Under the pieces are notes generated by a model. That model was not told the origin of the DNA and ran no database searches. It saw only the letters and a program-made list of their open reading frames with translations. The position numbers were made by a program, and so were the translations under genes. A stretch of DNA of 40,469 bases from a bacterium (GTDB lineage Bacteria; CLD3; SB21): NCBI GenBank assembly GCA_013360215.1, contig JABWCP010000006.1, positions 1-40,469 of the forward strand, given 5' to 3'. Positions 7,309 through 14,452 of the stretch are shown here, one piece after another (position 1 is the first letter of the stretch; the number at the start of each line of letters is the position of its first letter).

Positions 7309-8415
7309 ATGAAAAACTATACGCACACCACGATACCGGTACGGACTTTGGCATCAGGTCAAATTCTGAATATAGATGTCTTTCGTTTTGAAGGTGATCC
7401 GTCTGTGCCGTCGGCATATATACAATCCGGCATGCACGGTGCGGAATTACAAGGTACCGCCGTGATTGATTTTTTAATTCGTTTTTTTACAGATCACCCG
7501 CCCAAAGGCACGGTGACACTTGTCCCGGCGGCCAACCCTTATGCACTAAATAATAAAACCGGAGAATATACGCAGGGAAGATTTGATCCGACGTATGGCG
7601 ATAATTGGAATCGCCTTTATTGGGATGCTTTGAATAATGAAGACGGCATAGACATAGAAAACTTGGTTAAAACCATTCGCAGCGATGCACAAAATAGTAT
7701 TCAAAAAATTTTACGACATGAGCTGACCCGTAAACTGGAACAGCAACTGCAGAAGCCGCTTACGGAAATGGGTTATGGCCGCAAACTGGCGTTGACTTTA
7801 CAACGTATGGCTGTCGAGGCGGATAGTGTGCTTGACCTTCATTGCGCTTCGCATTCGGTACGCCATGTGTATGCGCCGGAGTATGCGCGTCAAACCGTGA
7901 GGTATTTGAATATTCCGTATGTTTTATTTATTCCCAATCTTTTTGCCGGTGCAATGGATGAAGCGGTATTTTGCCCTTGGTGGACATTAAGTCAAAAGCT
8001 AAGTGTGCCGTGCCCCGTTGAAGCCTATACGATCGAACTCGGCAATCAGGAAGCTTACTCCGCAAAAGATGCGCGCGGCGATGCGATGGGTATTATTAAT
8101 TATTTAGTGCACAGGGGAACATGCGACCCGATAAAACCAAAAGGCCGTGATAGCGCGGAGTCCCTATTCGCATGCCGTTTACAAGACTATAAAACTATCT
8201 ATAGCCCGACCGGAGGATTGTGTGAATTTAGTACGGTTACCGGTGGGATCGTTCCGGCACAGGAGCCGCTGGCGGTTATACTCACTAAAGCGGGGAATGA
8301 AAAAATATCGGTGGCATTACCCTATGATTGTATTCCGATCGTGCAATATTCATCCGCGGCTTTGCATCAAGGGGTCGAATTGCTCAAAGTATTTTCGAAA
8401 TGGGAAGTAATGTGA
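7309..8415 (+). CDS. M14-type deacylase, succinylglutamate desuccinylase/aspartoacylase family
   Basis: This family uses one zinc ion to hydrolyse N-acyl amino acids such as N-succinylglutamate or N-acetylaspartate. In the 368-residue protein the zinc ligands are visible as His43 and Glu46 in GMHGAE and His178 in LDLHCAS. GDNWNR (98-103) corresponds to the substrate-binding NLNR motif, and Glu243 in TIELGN is the likely catalytic acid/base. The C-terminal 90 residues form the beta domain typical of AstE/AspA. The start is 1 bp after the lysA-like stop, so it is the last gene of the lysine operon. The operon has DapD but no DapE, so hydrolysis of an N-succinyl intermediate is the best guess. 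Function is inferred from context. Confidence 0.85.
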   Translation: MKNYTHTTIPVRTLASGQILNIDVFRFEGDPSVPSAYIQSGMHGAELQGTAVIDFLIRFFTDHPPKGTVTLVPAANPYALNNKTGEYTQGRFDPTYGDNWNRLYWDALNNEDGIDIENLVKTIRSDAQNSIQKILRHELTRKLEQQLQKPLTEMGYGRKLALTLQRMAVEADSVLDLHCASHSVRHVYAPEYARQTVRYLNIPYVLFIPNLFAGAMDEAVFCPWWTLSQKLSVPCPVEAYTIELGNQEAYSAKDARGDAMGIINYLVHRGTCDPIKPKGRDSAESLFACRLQDYKTIYSPTGGLCEFSTVTGGIVPAQEPLAVILTKAGNEKISVALPYDCIPIVQYSSAALHQGVELLKVFSKWEVM

Positions 8416-8433
8416 ATTCGGGCAACAATAAAA

Positions 8434-8483
8434 ATCCCTCATGAAACAAGGATGATTGGCATGCCTTGATACCGATGAGGGAT
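8434..8483. terminator. Bidirectional terminator between the lysine operon and rny
   Basis: ATCCCTCAT (8434-8442) pairs with ATGAGGGAT (8475-8483), and an inner CAAGG/CCTTG stem lengthens the hairpin. The minus strand runs into TTTTTATT after it. The plus side is followed by a weaker T-rich stretch. It separates two convergent operons. Confidence 0.75.
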
Positions 8484-8509
8484 ATAATCTTTTAAATTGT
8501 CAGAGAATA

Positions 8510-10072
8510 CTATTTTGCAATATCCACGGCACGGTATTCGCGAATCACCGTGATTTTGATCTGTCCGGGATATTCCATTTCGGTTTCGATACGTTGTGCG
8601 ATATCGTCGGCCGTTTGAATAGCGCGGTTATCGTCGAGTGTCGCATAATCAACCATCACACGTATTTCCCGCCCGGCCTGAACGACAAACGCTTCGCGTA
8701 CGCCGTTGAAGCTCATCGCAATTTGTTCCAATTTATTGAGGCGCTTCAGATAATTATTCAGCACTTCTTTTTGTGCGCCCGGACGTTCTTTGCTCAGCAT
8801 ATTCGCCGTGTACAAAATCACGTTGATAGGGTGGGCGATCATCGGGTCGTCATGATGAAATAAAATGGCATTTTGAACGACGGCGTTTTCACCGAATTTA
8901 CGTGCCAATTCGGCGCCCACGACGGCATGCGGTTGATCGGAGCGGTCGGCGGCAAATCCGATATCATGCAGTATCGCAGCGCGTTTGGCAAGTTGTGCGT
9001 CAAAACCTAATTCGGATGCGATCATACCGGCAATGGCGGCCGTTTCCATACTATGTTGCAGGAGATTCTGTCCGTACTGATGACGGTATTTGAGTTTGCC
9101 GAGCAGTTTGACTATTTCGACATGGGCGCCGTGTATACCGACTTCAAAAAGCGCCTGTTCTCCGGTATTCATGATATGTTCATCGAAATCCCGTCTGGCT
9201 TTTTCGTACACATCTTCGATACGACCCGGATGAATACGTCCGTCCGTGATCAGTGCTTCCAACGTTTTTCGTGCGATTTCACGACGGATCGGATCAAATC
9301 CCGAAATCATGATCGTATTGGGCGTATCGTCAATCATGATCTCGCAACCCGTAATGGATTCGAAGGCACGGATATTACGCCCTTCACGCCCGATGATACG
9401 GCCTTTCATTTCATTACTCGGCAGTTTAAATGCAGTAACCGTGCTTTCAGTCACGTGATGCATGGCCGTACGTTGTACGGCTTGCAACATGATATTTTTG
9501 ATCTGATCTTTGGCCTGTATTTGCGCTTGTTCTTTGATATTGCGAATGGATTTGGCCGCATCTTCTTTGGCCTTTTCCAGCATATTGGCCATCAGCACCT
9601 GTTTGGCCTCTTCCGTCGTCATGCGTGCGATGGTTTCCAGTTTATCGTTCTGGTTTTTGATCATCGCTTCAAGTTGTTCGGTTTTTTTGGTGACTTCTTG
9701 AAGTTTTGTCTGCACTTGTTGTTGTTTCTGATCGACGTCTTTTTCTTTACGCGTCAGCAAATCTCCTTTTTGCTCTACGGCACGTTCGCGCTTGAGTAAT
9801 TCATCTTGCTGGTTTTTGATCTGAATGCGCGTGCTTTTGGTTTGCTCGTCAAACTCATGGCGTTTTTTATACCATTCATCGCTGACTTCGATGAGCTTTT
9901 CTTTTTTGAGATTTTCCGCATCGGACTGGGCCGTTTTGCGAATTTGCTGGGCTTCTTCATCGGCTTCGCGAATGCGTTTGGCTACGGCGATTTTAGTCGC
10001 GTACACTTGCCCAAAAAGAAAGGCCGCTACGGCGGATACCAGCGCTGCTAAAATAAAAATAGCAATTTCCAT
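8510..10072 (-). CDS. rny: Ribonuclease Y
   Basis: RNase Y is a membrane-anchored endoribonuclease that starts mRNA decay. The 520-residue protein begins with one transmembrane helix (about 2-21), continues as a long coiled coil (about 30-200), then a KH RNA-binding domain with GRIIGREGRN at 224-233, and an HD phosphohydrolase domain with the metal-binding His-Asp pair in ILHDIG (369-370) and an upstream His340. All catalytic features are present. The HDIGK motif common in Firmicutes reads HDIGF here. It is the last gene of the pheT-zapA-rny group. A terminator hairpin lies in the 97-bp gap before it, so its level may be set by partial read-through. Confidence 0.96.
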   Translation of the reverse strand: MEIAIFILAALVSAVAAFLFGQVYATKIAVAKRIREADEEAQQIRKTAQSDAENLKKEKLIEVSDEWYKKRHEFDEQTKSTRIQIKNQQDELLKRERAVEQKGDLLTRKEKDVDQKQQQVQTKLQEVTKKTEQLEAMIKNQNDKLETIARMTTEEAKQVLMANMLEKAKEDAAKSIRNIKEQAQIQAKDQIKNIMLQAVQRTAMHHVTESTVTAFKLPSNEMKGRIIGREGRNIRAFESITGCEIMIDDTPNTIMISGFDPIRREIARKTLEALITDGRIHPGRIEDVYEKARRDFDEHIMNTGEQALFEVGIHGAHVEIVKLLGKLKYRHQYGQNLLQHSMETAAIAGMIASELGFDAQLAKRAAILHDIGFAADRSDQPHAVVGAELARKFGENAVVQNAILFHHDDPMIAHPINVILYTANMLSKERPGAQKEVLNNYLKRLNKLEQIAMSFNGVREAFVVQAGREIRVMVDYATLDDNRAIQTADDIAQRIETEMEYPGQIKITVIREYRAVDIAK

Positions 10073-10102
10073 GATTGTCTTGATCTAACTCCGTTGATCT
10101 AT

Positions 10103-10150
10103 AAAAAAACCCTGTGACCTTCGGGCGCTGTGCGCCAAAGGACAACAGGG
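10103..10150 (-). terminator. Interrupted hairpin terminator between zapA and rny
   Basis: On the minus strand CCCTGT...ACAGGG closes a stem with inner CCTT/AAGG and GGCGC/GCGCC pairs and ends in TTTTTTT. It follows the zapA stop and precedes rny, so it may reduce rather than end transcription into rny. Confidence 0.75.
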
Positions 10151-10169
10151 GATAATGTCAGAGTGAAGA

Positions 10170-10529
10170 CTATTTCTGCGAAAAAAGATTGATTTCTTCG
10201 GCAGCCGATTGTTCGTTAGCCTCAGGTGTCAGGTCCAGCGTTTCGGGCAGGGGGGCCTGCGTCAGCATGTCCAGCATTTTCTGAGCCTTGTTTTCCATCG
10301 TTTCAATCGTCTTCGTTTGATCGGCGCTGGTTTTGAAAAACTCGTCCGTAATATTCAGCGCCGCAAGGATCGCCACTTTGAGCGGGGATTTGATCGCACC
10401 GCTTTTGTTGATCTCTTTCATCTTTTGGTCTACATAATCGGCAATTGCGCGAATGTGATCGGCGTTATCATCGCCTTTGATCACATATTCGCTGCCGTAG
10501 ATGTTGACTTTGACGGAACTCTTATCCAC
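10170..10529 (-). CDS. zapA: Cell division protein ZapA
   Basis: ZapA binds FtsZ and promotes bundling of filaments at the Z ring. The 119-residue protein has the family's N-terminal beta-hairpin domain (KVNIYGSEYVIKGDD), the segment HIRAIADYVDQKMKEI, and a helix with KVAILAALNITDEFF leading into a C-terminal coiled coil. The Glu-rich tail after about residue 95 is longer than in short ZapA proteins. It is 13 bp downstream of the coiled-coil gene and part of the pheT operon. The gene order with rny is typical of the FCB group. Confidence 0.92.
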   Translation of the reverse strand: MDKSSVKVNIYGSEYVIKGDDNADHIRAIADYVDQKMKEINKSGAIKSPLKVAILAALNITDEFFKTSADQTKTIETMENKAQKMLDMLTQAPLPETLDLTPEANEQSAAEEINLFSQK

Positions 10530-10542
10530 TGTTATCGCAAAA

Positions 10543-10989
10543 TTAAATAATTTTTTCCAACTCGTTTATTTTATTCAAAACACTTTCTAATTGCACCCGC
10601 ATGCGCGTTCTGAATTCGGGATCCAGCATCGCTTTAGGTTCAGAACGTATTTCCACGGTCTGTGCCGGGGACTCACTGCCGCGTTTTAGTTCATCGGCCT
10701 CACGGCGAAGGGCGTTATACGCATCCTGCAATTCCTGATACGCCGCATCTTTGGTCTTGATCAGGTTTTGTTGCCGCCGGACGATTTTTTCTTTGTCGTC
10801 GAGTTCACGCTGTTTTTCGGCAACGGCTTCCGTCACCTGATGGTCCGCTTGCTGCGTGATCTCCTGCAAACGTCCGATCTCCGCATACGCATCATGCAGA
10901 TCCTGTAGCAATTTTTTTAACCGGATTTCCACCAAATCAAGGGAGCCGGCACTGCGTGTACGTGAATGTTTTTCGGATGCTCGCGCCAA
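10543..10989 (-). CDS. Small coiled-coil protein of unknown function between pheT and zapA
   Basis: I do not recognise a named family. The 148 residues are mostly predicted coiled coil: heptad-like runs rich in Glu, Lys, Gln and Leu from about 18 to 105, a short Pro/Ser-containing break (SESPAQTVEIRSEPK), and a last helix ending in LNKINELEKII. There is no signal peptide or membrane segment. The start is a TTG with a weak AGG upstream, 15 bp after the pheT stop. Its place beside zapA suggests a cell-division helper, comparable in shape to ZapB, but this is only positional inference. Confidence 0.75.
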   Translation of the reverse strand: MARASEKHSRTRSAGSLDLVEIRLKKLLQDLHDAYAEIGRLQEITQQADHQVTEAVAEKQRELDDKEKIVRRQQNLIKTKDAAYQELQDAYNALRREADELKRGSESPAQTVEIRSEPKAMLDPEFRTRMRVQLESVLNKINELEKII

Positions 10990-11004
10990 TTTTGTTATTA
11001 CCTG

Positions 11005-13413
11005 TTATCGCAGTTTTGCGCCAAATTGATTTTCGACATACGCGATGATGGATTGCATCGTCGCATCGATCTCATCCTCCGTCAGAGTACGTTCGACGGA
11101 TTCGAATCGCAACGCAAACGCGAGGCTTTTTTGACCTTGTGTTACCTGATTGCCGTGATACACATCAAATACTTCCAAGTTGGTCAAATGCGCACCGGCC
11201 TTGGACCGTATGGCATTCTGTATCACGCCGGCCTGCATTTTTTCATCCACGATCAAGGCCAAGTCGCGGCGAATAAATGGAAATCTGGAAATCAGATCAA
11301 ATGTTTTTCTGAATTTTCCGATACGTCGTAAAACATCGTAATCTATTTCGAAAGCCCAAACGGTCGTGTCAATATCCAATGCCCGTAAGACCGCATTCTG
11401 TATACGTCCAAAGCGACCAAGTGTTAATACCTGAGAATCCGAAGCAAGACAGGATATGGAAACCGAATTGGGCGCAAATACGAAAGAATGATAAGGATTA
11501 TACTGTAGCGAATCAAGCCAAAACTTCCCCATAATCCGATCGACAATGCCCTTAAGATCATAATAATCTACGGCACGGGGTTTGGTTGCCCAGTGGGTAG
11601 GGGCGCTTTGGCCGACGATACAACCGGCCAATACGTTACGTTCCGCCGGCAGTGGATCGCCCTCGTTGCGGTACGTCCGCCCGATTTCATAGATCTGCAT
11701 GCTGTCGTTTTTACGAAATAGATTACCGCGTACGACTTCCAGCAAACTCGGCAGCATGGAAATGCGCATGACGGACATGTCTTCGCTGATGGGGTTCATC
11801 AGGCGCACAAAATACTTTTCACCCTCCGGTTCGACGGCCATCTGCGATGACGGATGTACCATGGCATTGGTATATACTTCCGATAAACCGGCTTCACGTA
11901 AAGCGGCGCGGGTTTGGTGCATCATTTTTTCGCCGGAAGGCGGTTCGTGATGATAGTGTCCGTAGGCGCCGGTACTGGGACGGATGCGATCAAAACCGTA
12001 AATGCGGGCCACTTCATCAATCAGATTTTCCTCGATTTCGATATCTACGCGATGCGATGGCGCGGTGACGATAAATGAACCGTCGCCGTTATTGATGACG
12101 CCAAAGCCAAGGCGCGTAAGAATATCCGCGATATCGTTGTCGGGGATTTCTTGACCGATAAGGCGCGTAACCGATGCCGAGCGCAATGTGATCACCGCCG
12201 GTTTGGTTATTGAAAAGTTAACATCCAATACACCGGCGAGAATTTCGCCCCCGGCCAGTTCATGCATCAGTTGTGCGGCGCGCTGGATGGCGTAGATCAC
12301 GCCTTCGGGGTTGATGCCCCGGCCAAAACGATTGGATGCTTCCGACATGATGCCGAGATGTTTGGATGAGCGGCGAATTCGTTTTCCGTCAAAATGGGCC
12401 GATTCGAGGAGAACATTTTTGGTCGAATCCGAAATTTCCGAATTTTTTCCGCCCATGATACCGCCGATAGCGATCATTTTTTCGCCGTCGCAGATCATCA
12501 CTGTTTCATCATTGAGTGTGTGCGACTTATCATCCAGCGTTTGAAACGTATCGCCTTTGCGGGATTTACGCACGATGATTTTGTGGCCGGCCAGATGATC
12601 GTAGTCGAAAGCGTGCAGCGGTTGGCCGCATTCCAGCATGACAAAATTGGTAATGTCCACGATGTTGTTGATCGAACGAATACCTACGGCTTCGAGTCGT
12701 TTGACCAGCCAATCCGGCGAGGGGCCGATCGTGACGTTGCGTATGACGCGGCCGGCATAGCGTGTGCAGCCTTCGCGATCTTCGATAGCGATAGACGCAT
12801 GCGCTTCGGCTTTTTCCGAGGATTCGATGACACGCACGTCGGGCATACGGATGGTCGTATTTTCGATCATGGCGATCTCGCGTGCCATGCCGAGCATATG
12901 GAGGCAATCGGGACGATTGCTGGTCACATCAATATCCAGTACGACTTCGCCGCTTCCGATAAACGCAGCAAACGATTGACCTAAGGTATGCGGCGTTGTA
13001 GAATCAAGTTCCCAAATGCCGGGCGACTTGCCGGTTTCAAATCCCAATTCGCTTTTGGAGCAAATCATACCGCAGGATTCTTCGCCGCGAATTTTTGCTT
13101 TTTTGATTTCAAAATTTCCCGGCATCATCGTGCCGATCGTAGCGATGGGGGCCAATTGGCCGGCTTTGACGTTGGGCGCTCCGCAGACGATGTTCAGTAT
13201 GTCCGTGCCGACATCTACCTTGGTGAGAGACAGTTTATCGGCATTGGGATGCTTGGTTACTTCGAGCACTTTACCGAGGACCACACCTTTGAAAGGATCA
13301 TTTTCCAAAATGGCTTCGACATTAAGTCCATTCATCGTAAGACGATGGGCCAGCTCTTGCGGGGACAACTTGATATCAACATAATCCTTGATCCAAGTCA
13401 GGGAAATCTTCAT
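11005..13413 (-). CDS. pheT: Phenylalanyl-tRNA synthetase beta subunit
   Basis: PheT forms the alpha2beta2 enzyme that charges tRNA-Phe. The 802-residue protein is complete. MKISLTWIKDYVDI begins the N-terminal region, the EMAP-like tRNA-binding domain spans about 40-150 (VTKHPNADKLSLTKVDVG), and the B3/B4 editing domain covers about 210-390. B5 follows at about 405-475, then the catalytic-like core (RNVLAGCIVGQ), and an FDX-ACB anticodon-binding domain at the end (RFPFIRRDLALIVDE). It leads a minus-strand operon with zapA and rny. pheS is not adjacent: the upstream neighbour is a divergent gene, so the alpha subunit must be encoded elsewhere. Confidence 0.97.
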   Translation of the reverse strand: MKISLTWIKDYVDIKLSPQELAHRLTMNGLNVEAILENDPFKGVVLGKVLEVTKHPNADKLSLTKVDVGTDILNIVCGAPNVKAGQLAPIATIGTMMPGNFEIKKAKIRGEESCGMICSKSELGFETGKSPGIWELDSTTPHTLGQSFAAFIGSGEVVLDIDVTSNRPDCLHMLGMAREIAMIENTTIRMPDVRVIESSEKAEAHASIAIEDREGCTRYAGRVIRNVTIGPSPDWLVKRLEAVGIRSINNIVDITNFVMLECGQPLHAFDYDHLAGHKIIVRKSRKGDTFQTLDDKSHTLNDETVMICDGEKMIAIGGIMGGKNSEISDSTKNVLLESAHFDGKRIRRSSKHLGIMSEASNRFGRGINPEGVIYAIQRAAQLMHELAGGEILAGVLDVNFSITKPAVITLRSASVTRLIGQEIPDNDIADILTRLGFGVINNGDGSFIVTAPSHRVDIEIEENLIDEVARIYGFDRIRPSTGAYGHYHHEPPSGEKMMHQTRAALREAGLSEVYTNAMVHPSSQMAVEPEGEKYFVRLMNPISEDMSVMRISMLPSLLEVVRGNLFRKNDSMQIYEIGRTYRNEGDPLPAERNVLAGCIVGQSAPTHWATKPRAVDYYDLKGIVDRIMGKFWLDSLQYNPYHSFVFAPNSVSISCLASDSQVLTLGRFGRIQNAVLRALDIDTTVWAFEIDYDVLRRIGKFRKTFDLISRFPFIRRDLALIVDEKMQAGVIQNAIRSKAGAHLTNLEVFDVYHGNQVTQGQKSLAFALRFESVERTLTEDEIDATMQSIIAYVENQFGAKLR

Positions 13414-13458
13414 GAAAACTCCGTATATTGAAACGTGATCGTATATTTGCGTAGTGCA

Positions 13459-13487
13459 AGAATATGACCTAAATGTATTTTAATCAA
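13459..13487 (-). promoter_or_regulatory. Promoter of the pheT operon
   Basis: On the minus strand TTGATT (13487-13482) and TATTCT (13464-13459) are separated by exactly 17 bp, about 45 bp upstream of the pheT ATG. It lies in the 99-bp divergent gap shared with the PPK2 gene. Confidence 0.65.
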
Positions 13488-13512
13488 GGGTTTTTAACCT
13501 GAGGAGCGTGTC

Positions 13513-14316
13513 ATGATCAAGAAATTTATGGTGCCCGAAGATAAAAAAATTTCACTCAAGGACTATGATCCGGATGAAACCCTCGGTTACGAAAACGATG
13601 ATTCCGTCAAGGAAGAGTTTAAAAAGCTCAATCTGAAGATGATTGATCTGCAAGAACTCTTATATGCCGAAAAAGAAAAATCACTTCTGATCATATTGCA
13701 GGCCATGGATGCCGGCGGTAAAGATGGTACGATCAAACACGTGATGCGCGGACTCAATCCGCAAAGTTGCGTGGTGCATAGCTTCAAAGGCCCGAGCGAA
13801 GAAGAACGTTCGCATGATTTTTTATGGCGTATTCACCAAAAAGTGCCGGCGAAGGGGTATGTATGTATTTTTAACCGGTCGCATTACGAAGATGTGCTTG
13901 TGACGCGCGTTCACGGATGGATCAATGATAAAACAGCAAAACAGCGGTTTAATCAAATCAACGAATTTGAAGAGTTGCAGGCGGAAAACGGTGTCACGAT
14001 CATCAAATTCTTTCTGCATATTTCCAAAGAAGAGCAGCGCAAGCGTCTCCAGGAACGGTTGGACGATAAATCCAAACATTGGAAGTTTTCAGCCAACGAT
14101 CTCAAAGAACGTGCGATGTGGGGACAATACATGGATGCATTCGAAGATGTATTTAACCACACCAGTAAAAAACATGCGCCGTGGTATGTGATTCCTTCCA
14201 ATAAAAAATGGTTTCGTAATTTGGCTACGGCCAATATACTGGTAGATACGCTCAAATCCCTTGATATGAAGTATCCCAAACCCAAGCAGGATTTTTCAAA
14301 TCTTGTGATCGAATAA
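13513..14316 (+). CDS. ppk2: Polyphosphate kinase 2 family protein
   Basis: PPK2 enzymes move phosphate between polyphosphate and nucleotides. The single-domain, 267-residue protein has a P-loop-kinase fold with Walker A DAGGKDGT at 66-73, the lid/Walker B region with NRSHYEDV at 121-128, and the C-terminal segment ERAMWGQYMDAFEDVF followed by APWYVIPSNKKWFRN, all typical of PPK2. The length fits the single-domain classes (I or III), so it may form ADP/ATP or GTP from polyphosphate; the exact nucleotide cannot be read from the sequence. AGGAG-type spacing (GAGGAGCG) precedes the ATG. It is transcribed alone, divergent from pheT. Confidence 0.92.
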   Translation: MIKKFMVPEDKKISLKDYDPDETLGYENDDSVKEEFKKLNLKMIDLQELLYAEKEKSLLIILQAMDAGGKDGTIKHVMRGLNPQSCVVHSFKGPSEEERSHDFLWRIHQKVPAKGYVCIFNRSHYEDVLVTRVHGWINDKTAKQRFNQINEFEELQAENGVTIIKFFLHISKEEQRKRLQERLDDKSKHWKFSANDLKERAMWGQYMDAFEDVFNHTSKKHAPWYVIPSNKKWFRNLATANILVDTLKSLDMKYPKPKQDFSNLVIE

Positions 14317-14335
14317 AATTAGTTTGATTTTTTTT

Positions 14336-14368
14336 CACAAATCCCCGGCCATAAACCGGGGATTTGTG
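14336..14368 (+). terminator. Long perfect hairpin after ppk2
   Basis: A 13-bp perfect stem CACAAATCCCCGG/CCGGGGATTTGTG (14336-14348, 14356-14368) with a 7-nt loop follows the stop. The T tract after it is weak (TTATAAAAT), so it may terminate inefficiently. Confidence 0.6.
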
Positions 14369-14452
14369 TTATAAAATATTCCGTTGATCTATCGCAACGG
14401 ATAGTGTAACTTTGGGGCGTCCTTTCAATCATACCTTTGGGAGAAAAACTTC

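Noticed and set aside
2391-8415. Tabtoxin-like secondary metabolite cluster (lysC/dap/lysA-like genes)
   Set aside because: The genes are core lysine enzymes under a lysine riboswitch, and no ligase or beta-lactam genes occur; a lysine operon is the simpler reading.
9053-9799. Long plus-strand open frame opposite rny
   Set aside because: It is an antisense shadow of a strongly conserved coding sequence, with no ribosome site and low-complexity Phe-rich translation.
10073-10169. 6S RNA in the zapA-rny gap
   Set aside because: The gap is only 97 bp, and the structured part ends in a T run directly after a short hairpin; it is too small for 6S RNA and fits a terminator.
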